A stretch of 64,000 nucleotides of DNA from Promethearchaeota archaeon (GCA_030603385.1 JAUVXW010000012.1:28015-92014); one strand, 5' to 3'; shown: positions 1-8,705, counted from the stretch's first letter. Numbers and translations are program-made. Notes: generated by a model from the sequence alone, not told the origin.

Positions 1-114
1 AGGCAAAATAAAGATAGAAAGGATTATCCCTGCTAGGATATCTCCAATAATTGATACTGTTTCTGATGGGAAGGTCTCCTTAACGATTTTACCTTTAGTG
101 TCTTGGGTCTCCAT
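1..114 (-). CDS. N-terminal end of a membrane protein (partial)
   Basis: The reverse strand is open from an ATG at 114 to the window edge, giving 38 residues. A short charged start is followed by a hydrophobic stretch (IIGDILAGIILSIFILP), which looks like the first membrane helix of a polytopic protein. The SExxSxxGxxxAG-like pattern is compatible with an archaeal MgtE/SLC41-type divalent cation transporter, but that is only a guess. A second frame starting with ATG near 165 also reads sensibly for about 16 residues before diverging, so the true start is uncertain. Confidence 0.5.
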   Translation of the reverse strand, partial: METQDTKGKIVKETFPSETVSIIGDILAGIILSIFILP

Positions 115-121
115 ATGCCAT

Positions 122-520
122 CCTCATCAGAATCTTTTGTTAAAGAAATTTGATTTACAGCCATTTTTTTTTTAATAAACCTAAGACTTTGTTTAATTAA
201 AAACTTATTATTATTATATTTTAATTTACTATTTTATTTAAATATTAGTTGTGCCTAGATCCATTTTATCAATTGTTAAATACATATTAATTGAATAACT
301 TTACAACGAATAAATCATTGGTTATACTATTCTTTAAGTTTACAAAGATGTTATTTAATAAAATATTAAATATTTTTAGAATTATTAGTAAAATCTTCAA
401 TTAGAAATTTAGAAATATCTAATCTTTAATATAAAAGAAACATTTTTTATTTGAAAAAACCAATTCTTAAATATATTTTAGGATAGATAATGTAAAAATA
501 ATTATTAGAGTAATAATCTT
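122..520. other. AT-rich intergenic region between divergent genes
   Basis: Apart from a possible alternative N-terminus of the leftward gene near 165, I see no coding potential or RNA-like structure here. It is very AT-rich and must contain the promoters of the leftward membrane protein gene and the rightward ABC permease gene. TATA-like runs are too frequent to single one out. Confidence 0.5.
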
Positions 521-2173
521 TTGAGTCTTTGGAAGGTCATCGCTAAGAATGAAATACGATTAAAGACAAGTCGATTTAGAAAAAGACGGAGATTATTTTT
601 TATCATAATTTTTTCAATTTTTCTATTTTGGGGAATATATTTAGGACCTGCTCTATTTGATGCAATTTTACCAGAAATTTTAAAAGGTTTTATTGAAGAA
701 TATGGATCTTTTATTATTCCATTAATTGAATACATTTTTACTTCTTTGTTTCTAATGTATGTGATGTATCCTCTTTTTATTCTCTTTAGAAAAACTGAAA
801 TAAAAAATAAAGAAATCTTACTTTCTTCTCCAGTCAAACCAGGTGATATTTTCCTTGGTGAATTTCTTGGACGTTTTCCTTCTTATTTCCTATTTCTTTT
901 AGGAATCGGTCCATTTGGTATATCATTAGTTGCACAGGTTAATCCTCAAATAACCCTTTTCCATCATCTAGTTTTCTATTTAAGCTTTTTTATGATGTCC
1001 ATTTTCGGTTCCTTAATAGGGGCTATAATTGCTAATTGGATTGAATCTAAATTTTTAAATAACAGGAAATTGCAAAATTTTGGGAAGATAGCACTGATTA
1101 TATTGGCTATAACTATTATTGGATCTTTTTATATCATTCATTATATATTTGAATTGATAATTACTTATCCAGAGCTCAAAAGATACCTATTCTTTTATCC
1201 TTCATTTTGGTATTCAAATATAATTCTGTATTTCATAGATCCAATTTTTATAAAATCATATAGCTTAAATCTTTGGGTAAATATTGGCTTAGGAATAGTT
1301 TTACCAAGCTTAATTTTATATATTTCATATAAAAAAGCACATTCCTTTTATGAATTAAAGAATAGAGATATAGCTGATTTAAGATTCTTTGTTCAAGAAA
1401 AAAAATATCACGACATTATAAGAAAAATCACCCCTAGGAAGTATAAAGGATTAGTTTTATTTCAAAGTAAGGTGTTTTTTAGAAGTAAAGAAAATACCTT
1501 AAAATTATTATATATCTCTGGTATTATTGTAATATTTGGGTTGTTGACGTCACTTTCTGTAGTAGAGGGTTCAGTTATTCTTGAAGAGTTTTTATCAAGC
1601 TTTCCTATTGAAACCCAAATTACTATAGATAAAAATTTAATGATATTAGTCTTATCATGGACAGGTGGAATAATTGTTGGGCTTTTCTTAGGGATGCACG
1701 TTTTTATAGATTCAAAAGATTTATTACAAGTTTACCAGAAATCACTTGTAGGAGTAAAAGGACTAATATTTTCATATCTATTCAGCCAAATCTTCCTAAT
1801 AATCTTCCTTGATATCCTTATGACAATTTTTTTTACAGTAGTCTTTCAATTAGAAATTATGTTTGTACTACTTTTTTTTACTACTTTCTTTATTAATAGT
1901 AGTATTGTCCTTTCACATGCAGTTGGTATTCAGGGTATTAGACCTTTATTTGAAGAAAAACGTAAAAATATGCTTTTTAATAATTACACAGTGATACTTT
2001 TACAAATATTATCATTATATCTTTCCCTTTACATCTTTATCCCATTATTTCCAGCATTAATAGATGTTGTAGTTGGGTTTTTCATTATTTTTATAATAAA
2101 TCTAGGTATTTCTCTAATATTTAGCATCTTAATATTACATCTTGGGATTCAAAGATTAAACAAAATAGAATAA
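521..2173 (+). CDS. ABC-2-type transporter permease-like membrane protein
   Basis: This is a 550-residue polytopic membrane protein, roughly 12 hydrophobic segments by eye, starting at TTG 521. The N-terminus (WKVIAKNEIR followed by basic residues and then a membrane helix) is typical of ABC-2-type permeases, which carry a K-N/K-E motif just before helix 1. The protein looks like two permease halves: helices up to about residue 270, a charged cytoplasmic linker around 270-320, then a second helix bundle. No ATPase gene is adjacent in this window, so the partner and substrate are unknown. The family call rests on topology and the N-terminal motif only. Confidence 0.65.
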   Translation: MSLWKVIAKNEIRLKTSRFRKRRRLFFIIIFSIFLFWGIYLGPALFDAILPEILKGFIEEYGSFIIPLIEYIFTSLFLMYVMYPLFILFRKTEIKNKEILLSSPVKPGDIFLGEFLGRFPSYFLFLLGIGPFGISLVAQVNPQITLFHHLVFYLSFFMMSIFGSLIGAIIANWIESKFLNNRKLQNFGKIALIILAITIIGSFYIIHYIFELIITYPELKRYLFFYPSFWYSNIILYFIDPIFIKSYSLNLWVNIGLGIVLPSLILYISYKKAHSFYELKNRDIADLRFFVQEKKYHDIIRKITPRKYKGLVLFQSKVFFRSKENTLKLLYISGIIVIFGLLTSLSVVEGSVILEEFLSSFPIETQITIDKNLMILVLSWTGGIIVGLFLGMHVFIDSKDLLQVYQKSLVGVKGLIFSYLFSQIFLIIFLDILMTIFFTVVFQLEIMFVLLFFTTFFINSSIVLSHAVGIQGIRPLFEEKRKNMLFNNYTVILLQILSLYLSLYIFIPLFPALIDVVVGFFIIFIINLGISLIFSILILHLGIQRLNKIE

Positions 2174-2175
2174 AA

Positions 2176-2451
2176 TTAATACATTCTTTTTTTAGAGTTA
2201 ATAACTTTCTTTACGCATTGATATAACACATTTATTGTTAAAGGTATAAGTAAGAATACAAAACCTAATGGATTAAAAAGAAAGTAATTAGTTAATGAAA
2301 AAATAATCTCTAATGGATCAAAAAAAAATAATTGAATAAGTAAAAATAAATAAATAGCAGCACCAAATATAAAAAAGAAAGTATTTGACTTCACGGTTGA
2401 TAAATATATTAATAAAAAGAATAAAAAAATCACAGAATCTATAAACTCCAT
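2176..2451 (-). CDS. small three-helix membrane protein, unknown
   Basis: A 91-residue ORF from ATG 2451. It is almost entirely hydrophobic, with about three membrane helices and a basic C-terminal tail (KKVINSKKRMY), suggesting a cytoplasmic C-terminus. It is convergent with the permease and ends 3 nt after it. I recognise no family. Low-complexity hydrophobic ORFs can arise by chance in AT-rich DNA, so it is only moderately certain. Confidence 0.5.
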   Translation of the reverse strand: MEFIDSVIFLFFLLIYLSTVKSNTFFFIFGAAIYLFLLIQLFFFDPLEIIFSLTNYFLFNPLGFVFLLIPLTINVLYQCVKKVINSKKRMY

Positions 2452-2501
2452 TTTAGTTTTAAAAATTAAAAATTATATAAAAAAAAAAGAAAATATTATA
2501 T

Positions 2502-3335
2502 TTATACTTTAAACCTATTTTTTTTCCTTATTGAAAGTATTACCCCAATACATACAGCAGTAGTAATACCTATAATCATTGGAAGTTCATATCCAGGGAT
2601 TTCTCCTTCATCTCCGATATTGACTGACAATATGGTTCCTCCTCCATAGGTAATTTTAGCTGTATTAAAAACACCTTTTTGGTCCCACGTAGCAAAAATT
2701 TCCATTTGTTGTAATGTAATAGTCTCAACTGTTTGTGAGGGCATTGTTATTTTAAAACCATTTCCATATACTTCAGTGGTTATACCTGACATTCCTGGTA
2801 AAAACGAATACAGGGCTTCTAAAGCTTGAACCTCTTGAGTCCAATTTAAATTTAAAGGTACAATTAACATAGGAATGCTACTCTCAACATATGAGGGTAA
2901 AACCTCATGATTTATAGCGTTTATTGTATCATTGAAGTAATTGGCTGTATTGTTATTTAATACGAATATAGTAAAATAATGTCCAGGAAGGGTCATTGGA
3001 ACATCTCCATACCCAGGTACAGCCATTGTTATTGATATATTGATCAACGTATAATCGTATAAACTACCAACGATCTCATCACTGATCCATTCTATTTTAG
3101 CTTTAATTGTAGTGTCAGACATAGTTTCAAACGGTGTTAAATCAATAGGAAGAGTTTCGTTCATATCATCTATGAGATTTTGTAGATTATTTATATTTAT
3201 GTGAATTTTCCATGAATATTCTTCTCCTACTTGAACACCAATGTAATCTGGAGGAGCCGCAGTAGAAAAATTAACAAAAGGAATTAGAACCAAAGCAAAA
3301 AAAATAGAAATACATACTATCCTTGTTTTTCTCAT
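2502..3335 (-). CDS. secreted, C-terminally membrane-anchored protein, unknown
   Basis: 277 residues from ATG 3335. The N-terminus is a clear signal peptide (MRKTR, hydrophobic core, cleavage near TAA-PP). The middle is a beta-rich, Asn/Thr-rich extracellular domain with many N-x-S/T sequons. The C-terminus has a linker IPGYELP, one membrane helix (IIGITTAVCIGVILSI) and a basic stop-transfer tail. This is the usual architecture of surface-exposed Asgard proteins. The frameshifted gene at 55.2 kb has the same layout. Function unknown. Confidence 0.75.
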   Translation of the reverse strand: MRKTRIVCISIFFALVLIPFVNFSTAAPPDYIGVQVGEEYSWKIHININNLQNLIDDMNETLPIDLTPFETMSDTTIKAKIEWISDEIVGSLYDYTLINISITMAVPGYGDVPMTLPGHYFTIFVLNNNTANYFNDTINAINHEVLPSYVESSIPMLIVPLNLNWTQEVQALEALYSFLPGMSGITTEVYGNGFKITMPSQTVETITLQQMEIFATWDQKGVFNTAKITYGGGTILSVNIGDEGEIPGYELPMIIGITTAVCIGVILSIRKKNRFKV

Positions 3336-3473
3336 TTTTTCTTACCTAAAATCTCTTTTTTTTTTTAAAATATAGAAAGATATTGACATATATATACTAC
3401 TTTGATTATATAAATTTATCAGTGTATTCCGAAGACAATTTATATATTAATGTAAATATCATTTTAATTAATA

Positions 3474-4184
3474 ATGCGCCCATCCAAGTATGAATCAAGA
3501 TTTAAAGCAGGAGAGTTATTAGCAAGTTTTATTAGTAAAGAAGATAAAACCCTAAATGATCTTATAATAAGAGATCCTAACTTTTTTTTTTGTTTTGCGA
3601 TTCCAAATGGAGGTGTGCCAGTTACAGAGGGCTTTTGCTCTAAATATAATTTATATTATGATATATTAATAGTTCGAAAAATTAAGATTCCCTATAATAC
3701 AGAAGCAGGTTTTGGTTCTGTGACTACGGATGGGACAATTTTAATTAATGAAAAGCTATTATCCCGCTTAAATTTGTCAGAACAAGTCGTTAGAGATTCA
3801 ATAGAATTAACAAAGACAGAAATCAGGGAGAGATTAAAATTCTATAATAAAGAACTTGGCTCAGAGAAATTTTATGCTAATCAAATTCAAAAGAAACGCA
3901 TTTTTATTCTTGACGATGGACTAGCTTCAGGATTTACAATGTTGGCAGCTATTAACATGATAAAGAAGTATAATCCGGAAAAAATCTATATAGCCGTTCC
4001 AACGGCACCATTAAGAACAGTTAAAAATGTTAAAACTGAAGTATATGAAATTTTTTGTCCAAATATCAGAGAAGTGTTATGGTTTGCTGTTGCTGATGCA
4101 TATAAAAATTGGTATGATGTGCCTGAATCAGAGGTACTCGAATTAATCAACAATTCAAAATTCTATATTACTGAAACAGGATAA
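3474..4184 (+). CDS. phosphoribosyltransferase-family protein
   Basis: 236 residues from ATG 3474. The PRTase PRPP-binding loop is visible as ILDDGLASGFTMLAAI (about residues 145-160), matching the family pattern of two acidic residues followed by a small-residue/Thr loop. The N-terminal part has the FAIPNGGVPV segment seen before the flexible hood in type I PRTases. Such stand-alone archaeal PRTases often act in nucleobase salvage or have unassigned substrates; nothing nearby points to one. A 138-bp AT-rich gap separates it from the divergent secreted protein gene. Confidence 0.85.
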   Translation: MRPSKYESRFKAGELLASFISKEDKTLNDLIIRDPNFFFCFAIPNGGVPVTEGFCSKYNLYYDILIVRKIKIPYNTEAGFGSVTTDGTILINEKLLSRLNLSEQVVRDSIELTKTEIRERLKFYNKELGSEKFYANQIQKKRIFILDDGLASGFTMLAAINMIKKYNPEKIYIAVPTAPLRTVKNVKTEVYEIFCPNIREVLWFAVADAYKNWYDVPESEVLELINNSKFYITETG

Positions 4185-4249
4185 GGATAATAATACCATT
4201 TGATTTTAAGATGATACGATATTAAAAGAAAAGTAAAAAAAAATAAATT

Positions 4250-4516
4250 TTAGGCACTAAGCAAACGGAACAATATTGAAGCATGTGGTATAAAGAACTC
4301 ATCTTTCCTCTTTATCACCACTGTGTGAAAATACTCAGCAAGGCCGAGAAAACCTCGAATTACTGATTCATCTTCTTCAAACCTGAAAATTACTGAAGCG
4401 ATAGCTGCTCCCGTACTGAAATTGACCTTATCATACACTCTCTCATCAATCAAAGGAATTTTGAGTTCATTGACAATTTCATAGACCCTTTTTATGAAAA
4501 GTTCTCTCTTTGGCAT
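4250..4516 (-). CDS. conserved-looking small protein, unknown
   Basis: About 88 residues if started at ATG 4516 (a TTG lies three codons upstream at 4525). Mixed alpha/beta character: a basic N-terminal helix (KRELFIKRVYEIVNELKI), a hydrophobic GAAIASVIFRF strand region, and a C-terminal HASILFRLLSA. No cysteine, membrane or signal motifs. Codon use and composition look coding. I do not recognise the family. Confidence 0.6.
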   Translation of the reverse strand: MPKRELFIKRVYEIVNELKIPLIDERVYDKVNFSTGAAIASVIFRFEEDESVIRGFLGLAEYFHTVVIKRKDEFFIPHASILFRLLSA

Positions 4517-4781
4517 TTTAATCAACTTTTTTATATTAATTCAATTCAGAAGAAATTTTTAGATGATTGAATTTTTTAATAATTTTTATGATATATAATA
4601 TTATTAGGTTTTTTAATAATTAACGTTTTTTTAAAATTATAGAATATTTAGAATTTCAGATTCATTCACGGATGGAATAAAAATATAAATACATATTAAT
4701 ATAACTTAAGTATAAAAGTTATTACTTAGTAATAAAAAAATTTATCAAATTTTCAATAATAGCAGAGGAATTGAGTAGAAC

Positions 4782-5480
4782 GTGGTTTCAAAAGAGCATA
4801 AAAAAATCGAACGCGTTATAAATTTTATGAAAAAGGGGTTAACTTCTTTAGCTGATGATCTCGATGAAACAGTTAAAGGAATTAATGATTTTATTAAATC
4901 TTTGGGTAAAGCTCAAAAGGATTTGAAGGAAATTACTGTTGGAGAAGTAATCCAAACAGTCAGTACTTCCTCGAAAAAAGTAGTAACAACCTCAACTGGC
5001 GAAGCGAAAACAGCAGCAGCTAGTACATTATTCACTTTATTGAGTGGAAGTGGTGGAGCACCCGCACCAGCAACACCTGCAGCTCCACCTGTGTCCGCAG
5101 TACCTGCACCACCTGCACCCCCTAGTGGAGGTGGGCCCCCAACTGCCCCACCAACTGGGCCACCGAAGGCAGGAGGAAGTCCTCCTAAAAGACCCAATTT
5201 ACCACCAGCACCAAGATTACCACCTAGTGGCGGTGGACCCCCAAAAGCACCTAGTGGACCACCCGGTGCACCACCAAAAGCCCCTGCTTTTGCTAAAAGA
5301 CCAGTAACGCCTGGTGCCCCACCCAGTGGAGGACCCCCTAGTGCGGGACCACCCAAACCCCCAGGAGCTCCAGCAGCAGCACCCGCGGCTGCAGCACAAG
5401 TCGGTGGAGGTTTAGGCTCACTAAGAGATGAAATGTTGGACGAGTTGAATAGATTAAAGAAAATTATGCGCGGAGAGTGA
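4782..5480 (+). CDS. proline-rich protein, candidate profilin/actin-machinery ligand
   Basis: 232 residues from GTG 4782, with a GAGG about 14 nt upstream. Three parts are visible. Residues 1-90 form a helical region (KKIERVINFMKKGL..., LADDLDETVKGINDFIKSL). Residues 91-210 are a low-complexity Pro/Gly/Ala linker with many PPSGGGPP, PPAPP and GPPKAP blocks. The C-terminal 20 residues are an amphipathic helix (LRDEMLDELNRLKKIMRG). The layout (folded N-term, polyproline, short C-terminal coiled coil) resembles Ena/VASP or WASP-type profilin ligands. Asgard profilins have been reported to bind polyproline, but no profilin gene is in the window, so the role is inference. The linker is strikingly GC-rich against its neighbours. 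Confidence 0.75.
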   Translation: MVSKEHKKIERVINFMKKGLTSLADDLDETVKGINDFIKSLGKAQKDLKEITVGEVIQTVSTSSKKVVTTSTGEAKTAAASTLFTLLSGSGGAPAPATPAAPPVSAVPAPPAPPSGGGPPTAPPTGPPKAGGSPPKRPNLPPAPRLPPSGGGPPKAPSGPPGAPPKAPAFAKRPVTPGAPPSGGPPSAGPPKPPGAPAAAPAAAAQVGGGLGSLRDEMLDELNRLKKIMRGE

Positions 5481-5568
5481 CCAATTCTTCGGTCTGGCAG
5501 AGTTGGTCAACACGGTTCGCATCCAAGGCAATAAGTTTAACAGAAATACGTCCTACTCCATGTAAAAG
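5464..5568 (-). pseudogene. out-of-frame C-terminal continuation of the 5537-5809 gene
   Basis: In the frame reached by a one-base deletion in the A7 run, the reverse strand reads GVGRISVKLIALDANRVDQL and continues CQTEELVTLRA before a stop at 5464. Its hydrophobic pattern is that of a real domain and unlike random AT-rich translation. It would overlap the 3' end of the convergent proline-rich gene by 17 bp. The restored protein would be about 114 residues. Confidence 0.4.
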
Positions 5569-5809
5569 CTTTTTTTCTTAAAATATATTTTTCTCTAATT
5601 TTCTGATTAATTTTGAGACATATATTAACTTGAGAGTGTTCTTCGCCCCTCACGGCAAAACAATAGCAATCAAGCTGGTTATGAGAATTAAAGACCTGTA
5701 CTGCATTTCCAAGCGTAATCACCACAATGTCAGATTCTTCTATATCATCTTTCGCATTAGATACTTGCCTTTCTAATAACCCTAATCGCTCCAGTATTCT
5801 TTCTAACAA
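5537..5809 (-). CDS. frameshifted small conserved-looking protein
   Basis: The reverse strand encodes a 90-residue product from TTG 5809 (open upstream to about 5878 without an ATG). The body reads like a folded alpha/beta protein: a helix (LERILERLGLLERQ), then ESDIVVITLGNAVQVFNS and FAVRGEEHSQVNICLKIN. The last residues (AFTWSRTYFC) look out of frame. Removing one A from the A7 run near 5570 joins it to a sensible continuation ending at 5464. Family unknown. The plus strand of its 5' end carries a different coding-like tail (direct repeat copy 1), so strand assignment is not fully certain. Confidence 0.45.
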   Translation of the reverse strand: MLERILERLGLLERQVSNAKDDIEESDIVVITLGNAVQVFNSHNQLDCYCFAVRGEEHSQVNICLKINQKIREKYILRKKAFTWSRTYFC

Positions 5810-5834
5810 ATCTCCAGAAAAAGCTAAAAGATTC

Positions 5835-5908
5835 TTTGATTCTGTACAGGCAGACTTGGAAGAATTGAATGATGAAGATTAAATACGCTAGTAAAATATA
5901 TTAATATA
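5835..5908 (+). repeat. 74-bp direct repeat, copy 1 (coding-like tail)
   Basis: This 74-bp segment matches 8548-8621 at 66 of 74 positions without gaps. On the plus strand it reads FDSVQADLEELNDED followed by a stop at 5880-5882; copy 2 reads FDTVKADLEELNDED-stop. Differences in the coding part are silent or conservative, so it looks like the C-terminus of related genes. A 51-residue plus-strand ORF (ATG 5727 to 5882) ends in it and may be a gene remnant. Confidence 0.75.
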
Positions 5909-6022
5909 TTTGGATTAAATTTCAGGATTGCCACTAACTATTTTATATAACATAAGTTATAGATCTATGTTCTGATTACATAAGTGTTAAATACAAAAGA
6001 TCCAATTCTTTATTATAATTCA

Positions 6023-8560
6023 ATGACTTTTTTGTGGAATCGAATGAAAGAACACACAATATCAAAATTAGTTTTAATTATAGTAGGAATATTATTTGCT
6101 TCAATACATATTAATGGCAATAAGAAAGTTCTTAATATTATAAATGAAGAAAATCAAATTGAAAGAGATTATTTAGAAAGTGCTAATGATAATTGGGAGC
6201 CAGAACTCACTAGATCTGTTGGAGATGAGCCTCATAGTGTGTTTGTTGGTGATGCGAATAATGATGGGTATAACGATATTGTAACCTCTAATGTGAATGA
6301 TGATGATGTTTCAATTCTTTTATGGAATCCAATCTCGAGCGATTGGTATGCACAATTCACGAAACCTGTTGGTGATGGACCTGATGAAGTTTTTATTGGT
6401 GATGCGAATAATGATAGGTATAATGATATTGTAACCGTTAATATGTTTAGTGATGATGTCTCAATTTTATTATGGAATCCAATCTCGGGTGATTGGGATC
6501 CACAAATTACAAAAGCAGTCGGAGATTGGCCTTCAGGCCTATTTATAGGAGATGCAAATAATGATGGGTATAATGATATTATAAACACCAATAGCCAACT
6601 TGATGACACTGTTTCAATTCTTTTATGGAATCCAGCATCGGGTGATTGGGATCCACAAATTACAAAATCTGTTGGAAATGGTCCTTCAAGCTCATTTATA
6701 GGTGATGCGAATAATGATGGGTATAATGATATAGTAACCGCTAATTTTTATGATGACGATGTTTCAATTCTTTTATGGAATCCAATATCAGGAGATTGGG
6801 ATGCACAATTCACGAAAACTGTTGGAGATACTCCTACTAGTGTTTTTATTGGTGATGCGAATAATGATGGGTACAATGATATTGCAGCCGCAAGTTTTGG
6901 GTATGATTATGTCTCAATTCTTTTATGGAATCCAATATCGGGAGATTGGGACGAACAACTCAAGGGACCTGTTGGGGATCAACCTGTTTGTGTTTTTATT
7001 GGTGATGCGAATAATGATGGGTATAATGATATTGTAAGTGCTAATCAATGGGATGATACTGCTTCAGTTATTTTATGGAATCCGATATCGGGTGATTGGG
7101 ATGCACAATTCACGAAACCTGTTGGAGAACATCCTTATAGTGTTTCTATTGGTGATGCGAATAATGATGGGTATAATGATATTGTAACCGCAAATATTGT
7201 GGATGATGATATTTCTATTTATTTATGGCGTTATGTGACACCTTCCATTGTGTTACAAACACCAGAAAATAAAGTTTATAAAGCCCCGATGAGCGGATAT
7301 TATCCTGCAACCTATGGATTTGAAAAAAGCGAGATTGGAACTGTTCCGAAAGGATGGTTAAATACTAGTGAATCAGGATGTTCAGTGGAAGTTATTGAAG
7401 AAGTTGGGAATCATAGAAATGTTGTTGAGCTTTATGATCATAGTAATACAACAAGAAGCCACATTTTTAATTCTTTTTCATTGAAATCTCATGGTACAGT
7501 TGAATTTTACATGAGGGCTACCAGTGTGGGATGGTTCTCAGAAGTTTATCTAAGTAAGGAGGGTACTCATTTATTTAGGGTATTGTTTGGTGGTCATTAC
7601 CTCCGAATTTTTAACAATACACAAATTGTAAACTTACTAAATGTGAGTACTCATCAGTGGTATCACATACGCGTTGATTTCCGATGTAGAGCCGCTCCTG
7701 AATACATGGGATTGAATGAGAAGCGATTCAAGATTCATGTTAACGGTCAGGAGTTCGGGCCATATATCATATACAATGACCGCTCACACGCGGGAGTGAA
7801 TAGGATGAATGTCTGGACGGGGGAATACCAACACGATTATCGTTTATATGTGGATGATATTGGATATTCATGGGATCCCAATTATGATATCGGAGATAAT
7901 TTGAATGAGGGATTATTGCTTAGTTTTGATAAGAATTACCCATTTAATTGGATAGGGTATTCTATTGATGGGCTTGCTAGTAAAGCAATTCTGGGTAATG
8001 TATCAATTCCTTTTCCCGAAGATGGTCCACATTCAATACTAGTATTCGGTAAGGATTCTATTGGAAATCTCTATCAATCAGATCCAAGAAATTTTTCAGT
8101 TGATACCCAAATCCCTGAATTCATACAGGTAGAGATTATTTACCAATTTTATTCATTGGATCATTTTAATATAACACTTTTCGTGTCTGATGAGTATGAA
8201 AAGGGTTTAGGGACAGCAAATATTAAAATGTGGTGGGATGGAAATAATGTCTCTGATGATGTTAGAAATTTAGGAGATGGTTATTATTTCATTTCATTAG
8301 AACCTATAACAATCCCTCCAGGGGAAGATCCAATCTTATTAAACATGACAATCTCTGCCACCGGATATAAAGATGAATACTTCGAAGCATATATTACCAT
8401 AGATCCTGATACTTTGGATAAAAATCTCGGAAAAAGTCCTCCAGACGTTCTACTCTTAATACTCATTATAGCAATCACATCAATCATAGGGGGAATCGGA
8501 GTAGCAGTAATTACCGTATTTCTATTGCGAAAAAAAAGCCGATTAAATTTGATACTGTAA
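6023..8560 (+). CDS. FG-GAP/VCBS repeat surface protein
   Basis: About 845 residues from ATG 6023; a GTG at 5984 and an ATG at 6044 are alternatives. A signal-anchor follows (SKLVLIIVGILFASI). Seven tandem repeats of about 48 residues occupy roughly residues 60-400, each with a calcium-loop-like DANNDGYNDI and a VSILLWNPISGDWD strand. This is typical of a seven-bladed FG-GAP/VCBS beta-propeller as in integrin alpha chains. A concanavalin/laminin-G-like domain follows, then Ig-like segments and a C-terminal helix (LLILIIAITSIIGGIGVAVI) with a basic stop. It is probably cell-surface anchored for adhesion or glycan binding. The reading frame may break in the A8 run near 8530. Confidence 0.85.
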   Translation: MTFLWNRMKEHTISKLVLIIVGILFASIHINGNKKVLNIINEENQIERDYLESANDNWEPELTRSVGDEPHSVFVGDANNDGYNDIVTSNVNDDDVSILLWNPISSDWYAQFTKPVGDGPDEVFIGDANNDRYNDIVTVNMFSDDVSILLWNPISGDWDPQITKAVGDWPSGLFIGDANNDGYNDIINTNSQLDDTVSILLWNPASGDWDPQITKSVGNGPSSSFIGDANNDGYNDIVTANFYDDDVSILLWNPISGDWDAQFTKTVGDTPTSVFIGDANNDGYNDIAAASFGYDYVSILLWNPISGDWDEQLKGPVGDQPVCVFIGDANNDGYNDIVSANQWDDTASVILWNPISGDWDAQFTKPVGEHPYSVSIGDANNDGYNDIVTANIVDDDISIYLWRYVTPSIVLQTPENKVYKAPMSGYYPATYGFEKSEIGTVPKGWLNTSESGCSVEVIEEVGNHRNVVELYDHSNTTRSHIFNSFSLKSHGTVEFYMRATSVGWFSEVYLSKEGTHLFRVLFGGHYLRIFNNTQIVNLLNVSTHQWYHIRVDFRCRAAPEYMGLNEKRFKIHVNGQEFGPYIIYNDRSHAGVNRMNVWTGEYQHDYRLYVDDIGYSWDPNYDIGDNLNEGLLLSFDKNYPFNWIGYSIDGLASKAILGNVSIPFPEDGPHSILVFGKDSIGNLYQSDPRNFSVDTQIPEFIQVEIIYQFYSLDHFNITLFVSDEYEKGLGTANIKMWWDGNNVSDDVRNLGDGYYFISLEPITIPPGEDPILLNMTISATGYKDEYFEAYITIDPDTLDKNLGKSPPDVLLLILIIAITSIIGGIGVAVITVFLLRKKSRLNLIL
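6196..7227 (+). repeat. seven tandem ~147-bp coding repeats
   Basis: The propeller blades are repeated at DNA level: the phrase ggtgatgcgaataatgatgg followed by gtataatgatatt recurs near 6248, 6392, 6545, 6701, 6851, 7001 and 7148, one per blade. Sequence between these cores varies more. This indicates recent expansion or gene conversion between blades. Confidence 0.85.
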
Positions 8561-8621
8561 AGGCAGATTTGGAAGAATTGAATGATGAAGATTAGATTCA
8601 CTAGTAGAATGTATTAATATA
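8548..8621 (+). repeat. 74-bp direct repeat, copy 2
   Basis: Second copy of the 5835-5908 repeat. It begins inside the last codons of the FG-GAP gene. Adding one A to the A8 run just upstream would carry the FG-GAP frame into KPIKFDTVKADLEELNDED and stop at 8594, giving the protein an acidic cytoplasmic tail after its membrane helix. Confidence 0.75.
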
Positions 8622-8705
8622 AATCAGTTGTTCAATTTTTTCTTTATATATTTTCCTTCTATTAGTTCATAAAATCGGTTTTAATGTGAAGTATAAGTGC
8701 CTGCG

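Noticed and set aside
4913..5356. Antisense open frame of 147 codons (and other long frames at 5044-5307 and 5217-5399)
   Set aside because: They arise from the GC-rich Pro/Gly repeat DNA of the proline-rich gene, where stops are rare in every frame.
5727..5882. 51-codon plus-strand ORF as an intact gene
   Set aside because: No ribosome site or patterned N-terminus; only its tail is supported, so it is treated as a remnant.
6232..7037. Extra frames in the FG-GAP repeats on both strands
   Set aside because: Periodic shadows of the repeat DNA; they only repeat the blade period.
5835..8621. Reading the 74-bp direct repeats as insertion-sequence target duplications
   Set aside because: Too long, diverged with silent changes, no transposase or terminal inverted repeats between them.
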